Source: Heloderma charlesbogerti (taxonomy: Eukaryota > Chordata > Lepidosauria > Squamata > Helodermatidae). From it: a DNA stretch of 64,000 nucleotides. The position numbers were made by a program, and so were the translations under genes. Positions 9,471 to 19,149 of this stretch are shown here, in pieces. The notes below the pieces were generated by a model that did no database searches, was not told the DNA's origin, and saw only the letters and a program-made list of their open reading frames with translations. The stretch is taken from positions 248,001-312,000 of the forward strand of contig JANEZZ010002693.1 in NCBI GenBank assembly GCA_026122225.1. The letters run 5' to 3'. Within the stretch, counting starts at the first letter, position 1, and the number at the start of each line of letters is the position of its first letter.

Positions 9471-9700
9471 CAGTGGGTGCTTCTGGATGGAGAGCTCCTA
9501 GCGCTACCAATCAGAAGACATTATGTTGCTATTCTGTCTGTTTTCCTTAAAGGATATTATGCAGTAAGAAAAAAGATGGAAGAAAGAATGGGAAAACACA
9601 GGAGAGCCAGAAGTGGAAGATTACAACAGCTGGTCTCCCATGAATGAAGCAGGGCAGGGCCCCCATAAAAGCCACATCTGGAAGCAGCTGGTATTAGAAT
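9471..9700 (+). mobile_element. GGGTGCTTC repeat family, copy 1
   Basis: GGGTGCTTCTGGATGGAG, ATTCTGTCTGTTTTCCTTAA, GGGAAAACACAGGAG and CATCTGGAAGCAG occur in the same order at 40612 and 61326. The two ends are roughly inverted (GGTGCTTCTGG against a CTGGAAGCA-type end), so this is probably a short non-autonomous DNA transposon of about 230 bp. No target duplication is clear. Confidence 0.55.
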
Positions 9701-9747
9701 TTCCTTGGCAGAGAATTTTCTACACAGCCTCACTCAGGCCTGCAGAA

Positions 9748-10160
9748 GCCGTGATAGGCTGCGTAAGTATTTACGTAGCCTATCACGGCAAAAAAAAGGG
9801 AACGCAAATGGCGACTATGGCAGCTGCCATTTGTGTTCCCTTTTTTTTGGCCGTGATAGGCTACGTAAATATTTACATAGCCTATTATGGCAAAAGAGAG
9901 GGGCGCAAATGGTGTAGTGGCCACCATTTGCGCCCATCGCTTTTGCTGTAATAGGCTACGTAAATATTTACGTAGCCTATCATGGCCAAAAAAAAAGGGA
10001 ATGCAAATGGCGGCTGCCGTAGCTGCCACCATTTGTGTTCGCTGTTTTGTTGTTGTTGTTGTTGTTGCCGTGATAGGCTACGTAAATGTTTACATAGCCT
10101 ATCATGGCAAAATACAGGGACGCAAATGGCGGCAACTACGGCAGCCGCCATTTGCATCTC
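9748..10160. repeat. Array of two alternating palindromes (A-B-A-B-A-B-A-B)
   Basis: Palindrome A (about 36-42 bp, core CTACGTAAATATTTACGTAG in its cleanest copy) is centred at about 9768, 9870, 9965 and 10087. Palindrome B (CAAATGGCGGC-type arm pairing with GCCGCCATTTG) is centred at about 9819, 9918, 10019 and 10138. A and B alternate strictly, about 50 bp apart, giving eight consecutive hairpin-forming units. The spacer next to the third B unit holds an expanded TTG run, which lengthens that interval. Short frames cross the array in several phases, but these come from the repeat itself. I do not recognise the family. It may be the body of a foldback element or a small satellite. Confidence 0.85.
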
Positions 10161-10164
10161 TGTG

Positions 10165-10337
10165 CAGGTTGCCCAGCGGCCGGATGTCCGGCTGCAGGCG
10201 GCCCCGGCCGGTGGCTCGCGGAATCGCCACGGAGTGGAGCCGGCCAGAGAGAATTTCAGGGGGAGGGACGGAGCGCCCCCCCCACGAATGTCACCCTTCG
10301 AAAAGGTAAGTGACTTTCGTACATCCCTAAAGCTGAT
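10165..10337. other. GC- and CpG-rich block ending in a hAT-like terminus
   Basis: Directly right of the palindrome array lies a short CpG-dense stretch with CAGCGGCCGGATGTCCGG and GGCGGCCCCGGCCGGTGG. It ends at 10329-10337 with ACATCCCTA, the right terminus seen in the hAT-like elements at 12488, 31104 and 51161. No matching left terminus was found upstream. Confidence 0.4.
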
Positions 10338-10339
10338 CC

Positions 10340-12479
10340 ACAGTAGCTCTGTGGCACACAAGGACTTTTGGTGTGTACACGGCACATGATGAAAGCTCTG
10401 TACATGGCACAGAGCATTATCCAGCATGGATGTCAATGGGAGCAGCCATCTCTTCTCCCATGGAACTCCATGTGTGCACAACCCCATGTGCGTAGGATAA
10501 CGATTTGTTCAGCAAAGCACCTGGTAAACTTAAAGCTTGACAAGTGAGAAAATAAAGGGAAAGAGTTCCACATTGTACTTTCCAAACCAAGCATGATCAT
10601 TAGCCAAGAGATGAGCTCTCTTGGATTATCTGTATGATAGGGCTAAAAATTAAATAACGTTAAATAAATCCAAGGGACACAGGTATATAAACCTTTGATA
10701 CTGTCAGCTAAAAAACTGAGATATCATCCCAGCCTTGATCAATGGTATTCATGTTGTTGGCTTCATGGGAAAAAAGGGAAGGGTGAAGAGAAGTGTAATA
10801 TTTAAGGACAATTTACAGCAGGTTCCTCACCCATGCTGTGAGCCTGGCTTCCTCCCAGCTATGTAATTTGCATGACAGACATACATTGACCAAGCTGAAT
10901 GCTCACTCAGCCATTAGTCCTGCTTCTCCCCACATGCTTTGGGATGGCTGCTTGTTTTGCTTGTTCTGCTTGTTCTTAAAAAGCCACATGTACATGTACC
11001 ACATGTACATTTACCTTACTGTTTTTTAAATGTTTTTTTTAGGGGGGATGCACAGGTACTAGCCAATCAGCACCATCCATAGATGGCTTTTGCTGTAAAC
11101 TTGCACAATTGATTTCCTCTCACCCCACACAAAGCTAGAACCTGAAAAGGAAAGAGATACATTTGTATTAAATGCTTCCACACAAGTGCCACTCTGCTAT
11201 GAGCATCACATCTATCTTCACCCTAAAACACTTTGGAAATAACTTGGAGTGGGAGAGGGGGAGAAAGCTCCCATCAAGAACAACAAAACCCAAAGCTTGT
11301 TCTGTGCTGTTAAAATTGGATTGCAGTTCTTCCTTGACAGTGGCCCCTTTGGCATCCGGGGCCACGGAGCGCTGGCTTTGCTTTTCCAGAAATGGATACT
11401 CACCTCTGAAAGCCTTCCTTTGCTGGAGATCACAGCTGAACATTGCAAGAACAATAAGGATTTTTAGGGGCATTATGACTGGGTTAGTAAAACACAGCTG
11501 CCCCTGAAAGTCCCTCATTTTTCTTGCTGCCTCTCAGCACCTTCCATCGCATCCCTAGAGAGTTGAAAGGTTTTGTTTTGTTCTGGCATTCGGGTGAGAT
11601 TGCATGTTTGGTCCTAGCATTATTAACACAGCCCTTTTACCAACCTCACATCAGAATTTAGCAATGAACTGCAACATAGGAACTGTGGTACAGGTAGTAT
11701 TTATTTTGCCTTCCCTCTTTCCCCAACTAATTTCAAGTGCCACTGACATATATCCAGGTATGCAACCTCTTGTCCCTTTGCGTGAGCAAACAAGCAAACA
11801 CAGAACACAATACTCTATGGCACATGGAATCTCTCAGGAAAGGACTTCTCAATTTTTGTTGCAGTGAGCCTCCCTAAGGCTCAAACCAGATGTGATGCTG
11901 AACATGAACACATTTCTGACAAACTGCAGTGCTGCACATCTAGCTAGTGTCCAGTGGCACAGAGGTCAGTTTTGAAGAGCAGGCACTCATCATGACAACC
12001 CCCGTAGCCACGCCCCCAAGGAGAGTCCAAAAATGCAGGCAGCTTTGTTGATCCATACCAACACACCAGTTCTAGCAGTTTTAATTTCCCCACCAGGAGC
12101 AGGTCTTTCGTAAAGCTAACAGAGTCTTAATGGCCAATTCAAGACCAGGCCATCCCAAAATACTTTGCAGAACAACAGGGAACACTATATGGATGCTGGG
12201 AAAATTCATCCTCTTGCTGCCCAGCTACTGTGTGAATTACAGCTAAGCTCAAAGGGAACAGAGAATTCTGAGGGAGGTGGCAGATGATGCCAATGTCCCT
12301 GCTAATAAAAAAAGAGTGCCAGCACTGCATCCCTGCAAGCCCTGGCTCCATGACACCACTGCCCAGCCCTCCATAACATCTAGTAGTACTTACAGATGTT
12401 GTGATCCTCCATTAGTGGCAGCATGTTCCACTAATGCCATGTTACAAGTAAGCACTGAAGGAGTGGGGCAGCAGCAAGC
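10340..12479. other. Unassigned non-coding sequence
   Basis: I recognise no gene or repeat in this stretch. The longest open frames (about 110-116 codons near 11170-11520, on both strands) overlap each other and resemble nothing I know. Confidence 0.5.
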
Positions 12480-12487
12480 ACTGAAGG

Positions 12488-12920
12488 CTGGGATGTACAG
12501 ATTTTGCAAAATCCATCCCGTCTGTGTTTCACGGATTGTCAAGTGCCTTTCGTTCCATCATCCACCCATCGATGGAATCGGATTTCTTAGAAGTTTTGGC
12601 ATTTGCACAGGTGCAAATTTGCACAAATTTGCAGATGTAAGATGCGCAAATTCCCCCCAAATGCGTGAATTTCCCCCAAATGCGCATTGTTGTGCTATAG
12701 TCTATGGAGGGAAATGAGCATTTTAGCTGTTTTTTATTTTTAAAATTGCATATTTTTCCTATGGCAAAATTTGCACAAAATTCCCAAAGGTTAGAAAAAT
12801 GGTCTATAAGTTTGCGGAATCTTCCAACAGGGGAAAGCTGGTCTGCTGTGGAATCCATGGGTCAGATTCATAAAAATCCAAACTCATTTGGTTCCATTGC
12901 GGATTTCTCTGACATCCCTA
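12488..12920 (+). mobile_element. Non-autonomous hAT-like element with perfect 8-bp TSD
   Basis: It begins CTGGGATGT and ends ACATCCCTA. The flanks are ACTGAAGG at 12480-12487 and ACTGAAGG at 12921-12928. The interior is about 75% alike by eye to 31104-31495 (GTTCCATCATC, CCCCCAAATGCGCA, CTCATTTGGTTC in the same order). It has no transposase. Confidence 0.85.
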
Positions 12921-13104
12921 ACTGAAGGAGTATGAATTCTGGCAGGGCTGGTTCACCTCATTTCAGGAGGCTATTCCCCATCTCACCCCCAAAGTTTGAG
13001 TTCTTGAGAACTCTTCATGAGTTTCTAAGTTCTTCAGAATTCTTCATTAGGCAAGATGGTAAACAAAGCAAAAAGTGGGGGAGAGTAGCTATTGTTCAAG
13101 TCAC

Positions 13105-13275
13105 GGAGTCTATATTTTATTTTATTTATTGCATTTATATCCCATCTTTCTTCCATCATGGAACTCAAGGTGGATACATGCACTTCCCAGGTGGTCTCCC
13201 CCATAAGCACTGACCAGATTAGCTTCAGCAAAGTGGCTGCCTCATGTGCCTTCCAACCACACCCTGGGACCATAC
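13105..13275 (-). mobile_element. 5S rRNA-derived SINE with BovB/RTE-like tail
   Basis: On the minus strand the head reads CTGAAGCTAATCTGGTCAGT and GGGGGAGACCACCTGGGAA, matching the middle and 3' part of 5S rRNA (A-box to C-box region). The tail reads CCACCTTGAGTTCC then GATGGGATATAAATGCAATA and an AAAT run, the ending used by Sauria-type SINEs. This agrees with a known squamate SINE class that has a 5S head and an RTE-like tail. The head is diverged from functional 5S. Confidence 0.65.
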
Positions 13276-13569
13276 ATATGGCGACAGTCCTAAGATGGAA
13301 AGTGAGAAGGGGCTGCAGACATTCAGATGAGGCTCTACCAGGTACAGCAATGGTTTCAACTTACACCTGGGTCACTCCCAAGGATTGCTGGGAAAACGAA
13401 ACAAACAAGCAATGATAGATCCCTCATTTCTGAAAATATAAAATCCAGCAGTTTACTGAAAAGATAGGGAGAGCATGAATAACAATCAGTGATGGGAGCA
13501 AACATACCTCAGGGTGGTAGCATGTTAAACAACTATGATTAGCCATCATGGGACTGTCCATAAAGGACA

Positions 13570-13865
13570 TCACACTTCTAAAAGCTGTTTTAATAATAGT
13601 ACTTTCTATTACTATAGTAATAATAGTAATAATAATCATTAGCAGAAGTGCCTTCGAGTATTCAAAGCTACTCACATGTGTTATCTTCATCCTTACAACA
13701 ACCCTGCAAGATATATCAGTATTATTATCTCCATATTGCAGTTGGGAGGACTGAGGCTGAAAGAGAGAGAAGCAACTCACCTAAAGCCACCTGGGGAGTC
13801 CATGGCAAGGGCGAGATTCAAACTGGGCGCTTCCTGATATCTAGCTCAGTCTTTTAGCTTGTAAT
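13570..13865 (-). mobile_element. MIR SINE
   Basis: The order TTATCTTCATCCTTACAACA, ACCCTGCAAGATA, ATTATTATCTCCATATTGCA, GAGGACTGAGGCTGAAAGAG and GCAACTCACCTAAAGCCAC is the reverse complement of the MIR core. It continues through a GATTCAAACTGGG block corresponding to the tRNA-like B box. It is old and diverged, as expected. Confidence 0.75.
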
Positions 13866-13875
13866 CCAATTTCCC

Positions 13876-13956
13876 CCTTGTCCTGGGAGTAAACCCCATT
13901 GAATTCCATGGGATTTACTTTGGGGTAGATATGGATAGAATGGCACTGTGAGCCAA
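13876..13956. repeat. Short interspersed repeat, GGGAGTAAGTCCCATTGAA family
   Basis: CTGGGAGTAAACCCCATTGA and CATGGGATTTACTTTGGGGT match the family also present at 48722, 53680, 54865, 55155 and 61625. It is partly palindromic around CATTGAATTCCATGGG. Confidence 0.5.
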
Positions 13957-13967
13957 TACACTAAGGG

Positions 13968-14373
13968 CACAATCCTGTGGCTGCTAGTCAGCGGCTAGAC
14001 GGCCATAGGGTAGGTCAGTTCCCGAGAGCCGACCTCCACCCCCTCCCACGCTGCTTCCCAGGCAGCGCGGATTGGCCCTGCGCTCTGCACTCGTAAGACC
14101 AGTGTGGAGCAGCGAAAACGGGGCATTCCTGGGGGCGGGGTGGGGCAGGGAAGGTGGGAGTGCCTTTCCAACGCTTCCTATGTGTCATCCGGCATCCACC
14201 CCCCTGCTCCGCTTTCCCGTGGCTAGACAGCCAAAATTGGCTGTCTAGCCATGAATGCAAGGCAGCTGAAGCGCGGAGGGGAAGATCCCCTCCACGCTGC
14301 TCCCGGCCTGCACTGGATAGGCTGTTGCCTCCAAGTTCGGAGGTGAACACCTATCCCAATAGGATTGCACCCC
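13968..14373. mobile_element. ~400-bp CAATCCT-ended element, copy 1
   Basis: It opens GGGCACAATCCTGTGGCTG and closes ATAGGATTGCACCCC, so the ends are inverted. At 14221-14250 there is a 30-base inverted repeat, two 13-base arms (GGCTAGACAGCCA and its complement) with a 4-base middle. A second copy with the same order of blocks lies at 39166-39612. It is GC-rich in the centre and has no coding capacity. Confidence 0.6.
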
Positions 14374-15086
14374 AAGTCCTCGCTATCCTCTAATCACACT
14401 CTGCAGGTTTTTTTTAAAATTATAATTAAGGCTGCAATGTGTAATCAATTAACTGGTAATCACTTCTTAAAACTTTTACTGAGCTATTAACTGGGAAGCA
14501 GATTTTAAATATATATTCGTTTAAATACAAATACTTATAAAAACTGCAGATGAACAGCACTATCTTGAAAGAGGCATTCCCCCTTTTCCTCCATATAGGT
14601 GAGAATGCCTCTTCTAAGAACGTGTGCAAAGGAAATATGCTTCTCTTGGTTCAGAAAAATGCAAATGTAATCAATAATTTAATCAACTGGCAGAGCAATC
14701 CTATAGGGAGGATCCAAGGGATCCAAGGCAGAAGGTGATGGTGGAGAGCAGCTTTCTCTACCACCACCCATCCCCTGTAACTGGTTTCATTGGGAGGGAA
14801 ATTAATGATGTCATCTCCAAAGATGGTGTAGTTTTACTGCTGGTTTGAGGCAAGAGGTGTCAGGGGAATGGGACAGCTTTGGATTCTGCGTATCCCAGCC
14901 TTCCCTTGATCTACCCCCAGCATGCCCCCTTTCTGCCCTCTCTGGGGTTGGAGCACCAGTGGAGATGCCAATGCTGCAGAGGTTTCTGCGCTTGCAACAC
15001 AGAGGCTTGCAAGGTCAGACCTTCTTCTCCAAGGTGGACCTCCTTCCCTGACCTTGCAGAGGGAGATCCATTCTATCCTATCCTCT

Positions 15087-15123
15087 CTTATGGTCCCTGG
15101 GATGCCCTCCCAGGGACCATAAG
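15087..15123. repeat. Perfect 15-bp hairpin
   Basis: CTTATGGTCCCTGGG at 15087-15101 pairs without mismatch with CCCAGGGACCATAAG at 15109-15123 across a 7-base loop. No U-run or gene context suggests a terminator, and none is expected in this genome. Confidence 0.8.
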
Positions 15124-15744
15124 ATTACAGCCTCAAACTCATACACTTAATCAATTAAAATTTATTTAATGGAGCTGCAGCTCTAATTTTAATCCATGGC
15201 CAATCCTTCCTTTGTCTCAACTTTGCTACCTCTTCCCTACTCTTGATGTGTGTGACATACATGATGTGTTGGGTGGTCCCTAAGCTAAGTGTGACTTGCT
15301 TTCTAAAGCTTGCTGGTTGGGAAACAGCAATGAAGCTTCCCGCAGGTTGCTCTGGACTCCTCGGAGAAAAAAAAGCAAGGAACGTGTACAACAATAATAT
15401 GATTTAGGACTTTAAAGGAACCATTAAAACATGACAATGCACTGACATCTTAACCTGTATGTTCATAGGAAAGAAACATTTGAGCTATACTTCACAAGAC
15501 AAGGTAGTATACATCTTGGGTTGGATCCCGATTTAGGCTGGATCTACTGCACTGGTGGAAGTGGACTTTTCCATCCCCTCCTTCCCACAGTGGCTCCTCC
15601 AGCCCCCTGAAAATGCTACAGAAAGAGTCAGGAGACCCTGCTGAATGGGGTGAGCCATGATGTGGGGTTGGGGAGATCCAAATTCCATGAGCACAGCCCT
15701 TCCTCTTGTGGAAGGCAGATCTTGGATCCACCCCCTTGGCTAAG

Positions 15745-15830
15745 CAACCTGTGACCTTCCAGATGTAGTTGGACTACAATTCCTATCAACCTCCATCCCA
15801 TCATGGATGATGGGAACTGTATGAAGTTTC
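15745..15830. mobile_element. Partial foldback hAT-type MITE
   Basis: CCAGATGTAGTTGGACTACA then ATGATGGGAACTGTATG match the middle of the foldback family. The ends are missing. Confidence 0.5.
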
Positions 15831-16079
15831 CCCAGTCCTGGTATACATCCTTTTCCCAGGGGGAGGCGGGAGTATGAAGTGCTGTAGTAGACCAGTCCTT
15901 TGAAAGGCTACTGTTCTGGCCTCCACATTGCAAATCAATGTTTGAGTCAGAGCAGCAGGAGATTCCGTCTACAGTTAGCACGGACAGCTGTTTCATTCCT
16001 TAAAAAAGAAAGAATCAATTCCTATCTAATGAGCGTGAAGTGACTTTTCACACTGCCGGATATTTTATCATGTTGTTTC

Positions 16080-16200
16080 TGCTGCTTTCATATTTTAATG
16101 TTAACTTTGGCTATATTGTATTTTATCAGCCCTCCTTTTGTTAGCTGCCTTGGGTGATTTTCATGGAAGGGTGGCATATAAGCTTTTGAATGAATAACAA
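16080..16200 (+). repeat. LINE 3' tail remnant
   Basis: GCTGCCTTGGGTGATTTTCA then GGGTGGCATATAAGCTTTTG and AATGAATAA has the form of a squamate LINE/SINE 3' tail. The clade cannot be set from this short piece. Confidence 0.4.
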
Positions 16201-16499
16201 ATACATGCCCAGAAGAACTTGAAAGCTTGTGTGTTTTTGTGGAATTATGACTGGTCCTAATAAAGGTATTGCCCAACGGTGGATCTCAGGTCCCCCCTCC
16301 ACTCCTGAACCAGCATAGCTATCTTGTTTGTTTTATTTCCAGGACAGAATGACATGATGCCTAAAGTGACCCTCTAGAGCAGGATTCAAAGCAATGTGTA
16401 GGGCTGCACTTGAAGAAAAAGAAAAATTGGTAACCCCACCACCTGGAAGCAGAAGCTTCCTCTCATGCTTGAAGCTCTGTGATAATAGCAGTTGTCCAG

Positions 16500-16925
16500 G
16501 CACTTTTAAATTACATCCCTCCCTGTGAAGTGGGGATTAACAGACGGACAGCAAAAGTGGATACTGAGAGTCCCTACAGTTGCAAAGATACTTCAAGCCT
16601 GGAAGGATAAACACCCACCATGTATCATTCAATGGACTGAAGATCTCACTGCTCTTGCTACCTTGGAACATATTTCCTACAGCCATCAGTTTCATATGGA
16701 TGCTTATATTAACTATACATTTCAAACAGAAGAGTCAAATCCTTCTTTCCCCCTCTTTTTCTTTCTTTTTATTAAGAGTGATGTAAATGATTATTGTGTA
16801 TGGATATGTTTTATGATATATTCTTCCTTTCCTCTCTCTCCCCTTCCCCTTCTTCTTTTGTGGCTTTCCCCCATCTAGTTTTTGTTTGTTATTGTTATAT
16901 TTGCAAATAAAAATTATTTTTAAAA
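16500..16925 (+). mobile_element. L1 3' end: ORF2 C-terminus and 3' UTR
   Basis: Translation gives GQQKWILRVPTVAKILQAWK then DKHPPCIIQWTEDLTALATL, which corresponds to the WK-DK-PP--QW pattern at the extreme C-terminus of L1 ORF2 and to the fragment at 4690. A C/T-rich 3' UTR follows and ends in AATAAAAATTATTTTTAAAA, a polyadenylation-like signal and short A tail. It is strongly 5'-truncated, as is typical for L1 copies. Confidence 0.65.
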
Positions 16926-17124
16926 TGCATGAAGCTCTTTGGATCCTTGTCTGTATGTTCCTTTTATCTGACTGGAACCTATTGCGAATCAACCTCATTG
17001 TGCGTCCTCAAGTTCTCATGTTATAAGAGAAGGATAAATATTTCTCTCCATCCATTCTGTAACCACCATTCATAATATTACCATTAAGGGAATTAAAATC
17101 CAGACACCCAGTAGCCATGGGAGT

Positions 17125-17570
17125 AGGGTGGCCATGTGTCCTACTTTACAGAGGACATTCCTCTAATTGAAAGTGTCCTCTATTTAAAGGGCTGTCCAGC
17201 CCATGTCTGCTTTAACAATTAAAAAAAAGAAGGGAGAGCAGAGGCCTTGGTTGCCATCAACAGATAACACAGCCTTCTCCAACCTCATGTTGGCTGGGGG
17301 ATGATGGGAGTTGTAGTCCAAACATATCTGGAGGTCACCAGGTTGTGAAAGGCTGAGTTAGCACCTGGACAGCAGACTGAGGAGGCACATCAGAGGTCAC
17401 CTGGCCTCAGTCTTCCCCATTATGGTGCGATGTCAGTAACTATTTTAAATTTGTACACACAAATGCTATGCAACTCTGCACCATCTCTTGTCCTTTTTGG
17501 GGGGCGGGGTGATGCATCTCATTTTTTTGGGAGATGTGCAAGTGAGAATCTGACAAAGTGGGTCTGGCAG
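17125..17570 (+). mobile_element. ~400-bp non-autonomous DNA element, copy 2, with MITE inside
   Basis: It starts AGGGTGGCCATGTGTCCTAC, continues through AGAGGACATTCCTCTAATTG and GTTAGCACCTGGACAGCAGA, and ends in a GATGCATCTCATTTTTTTGG segment. A foldback MITE (about 17278-17360, with GATGGGAGTTGTAGTCCAA) interrupts it. Confidence 0.6.
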
Positions 17571-17639
17571 TTAACACTTGGATTCTGGCATAAGTCAGGA
17601 AACACACTTCCTGATGATATCCGATTTCTTTTTCTCTCC

Positions 17640-17950
17640 TAAACTAAAGATTCTCAAACTCTTTTGCTTTTCTTCATAAGGGAGAAACTCCCAACTCCTT
17701 GATAAATGTAATTTTGGGAATCCACTTAAGGCTAGGATATCAATTCCTATAGTAAGTAAGTAAGTAAGTAAGCAAGTAAGTAAATTAATTTAGGAAATTT
17801 ATTTATTTAGGAAATTTATTTAGGCTAAGATACAAATGTTTAAAACAAGCAAACAAACAATTACTTTAAGCTGTCCTTTTATGTAATTTACAGCTCTACA
17901 AGACCAATTCTGAAATGGGGTGGTCATAACTGAACACAGGATTCTAAATT
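17640..17950 (-). pseudogene. CR1-like LINE reverse-transcriptase C-terminus, degenerate
   Basis: TAAACTAAAGATTCTCAAAC, then CTCTACAAGACCAATTCTGA and GGGGTGGTCATAACTG, follow the same order as 5725-5942. A (GTAA)n stretch and A/T-rich sequence split it. Confidence 0.4.
17751..17784. repeat. (GTAA)n microsatellite
   Basis: About eight GTAA units with one GCAA interruption. Confidence 0.9.
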
Positions 17951-17984
17951 TAGGGTGTGCTATTCATTTATATCAGGAGTAGGG

Positions 17985-18110
17985 AACATATGGGTTGCCA
18001 GATGTTGTTGGACTCCAACTCCCATCAGCCTCAGACAGCATGGCCAACTATCAGAGTTGGAGGGAGTTGGAGTCCAGCAACATCTGGAAGACTACAGGTT
18101 CCCCACCCTT
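17985..18110. mobile_element. Foldback hAT-type MITE
   Basis: CAGATGTTGTTGGACTCCAA then CAGAGTTGGAGGGAGTTGGA and CAACATCTGGAAG form inverted halves of the common foldback family. Confidence 0.7.
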
Positions 18111-18429
18111 GATTAGGAATGATCAAATTATGATACTTCTTGTTTTACTTTTGATCCCTTTCCTAATAATAATTCCTAACAATAAATTGGTGTGTTTGAA
18201 TCATAGAATAGTAAAAGGCTATTGACTCCTGCAGAATACTCAGTTGATGTTTTTAGGTGATCCTATTTTGAGTTAAGCTTTTCTGGGGAGACACACAACC
18301 AATGTAGACCCCAGGAGCATGCACTTACTCTTTTTTGTTCTAGTGTGCATCAGTTTGCACTTACATTGTGCACTAGATTGGATGATGGTTGTCTCCAGAT
18401 CTGTCCCATACATGTGGTGTGGTGTGAGA

Positions 18430-18610
18430 GAGGGCAAAAAGCTCAGTGGTAGAATGCATGTTGGCATTTAGAAGGTTCCAAGCTTAGTTCCCCACTTCTC
18501 CATTTAAAAGGACCTGAGGCAACTGGACTGAGGTGGCTCCCCACCTGACAGACCTCTGACATTGCAGGATGTCCAGTGCAAATTGCTCCATCAATATTCT
18601 AGATAGAAAC
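18430..18610 (+). mobile_element. tRNA-derived SINE, second family, degenerate
   Basis: AAAGCTCAGTGGTAGAATGC resembles a tRNA A box region and AAGCTTAGTTCCCCA the B box region. CTGAGGCAACTGGACTGAGG matches the body of this family by position. It is more complete at 50880 and 63640. Confidence 0.5.
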
Positions 18611-18689
18611 CATGAATCGACCTCATGATCTCATGACTGGATTTCATACGCTGGGGTTCTATTTAAACTTGAATGTTCGAGGCTGTCAG

Positions 18690-19060
18690 AATACTTATTT
18701 ATACATACTTTTATACCACTTAATATATTAAAATACCTAAGTGGTTCCTGTTAAAATACAAGATAAAAACAAGATAAAAATAATAGATAATTAAAAACAT
18801 TACAATATCATAACAATAAAGCAGGGTAGTAGCAGAATCCCTTACAGGTCAAGGAAAGCCTGTGTGAACAAGTGTGTTTTTAAGGAGCAATTAAAATGTG
18901 TCACCATTTCTGCCTCTTGAATCACATGTGGAGAGTGTTTTAAATGGTGGGTGCCACCACAGAGAAGACCCACTTATGTACCACTACCTGGCGACATTGC
19001 ATTGGTCACAGAATGACCAGTAAAGGCCTCCTCAGAGGATCTCAGGGGTTGGCTGGGTCA
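18690..19060 (-). repeat. L2-clade LINE 3' region, degenerate
   Basis: A poly-ATTT-like start, then TATACCACTTAATATATTAA, then AAGGAAAGCCTGTGTGAACA and GTGTGTTTTTAAGGAG, has the layout of the minus-strand 3' UTR and C-terminus of an L2-related LINE. It is older than the copy at 7834. Confidence 0.5.
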
Positions 19061-19149
19061 TATATGAGGGAAGGAAGTCGGCTAGGTATTCTGGGGCATT
19101 CGTCTTCGAACAACCCTGTCAAATCAATTATTCATATCTAATTGTGCCA

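Noticed and set aside
9748..10160. CRISPR-like repeat/spacer array
   Set aside because: Both alternating units are repeated. There are no unique spacers, and the genome is eukaryotic.
9885..10487. 200-codon frame on the minus strand
   Set aside because: It runs through the palindrome array, its residues repeat with the array period, and an overlapping frame is open on the other strand. It is a shadow of the repeat.
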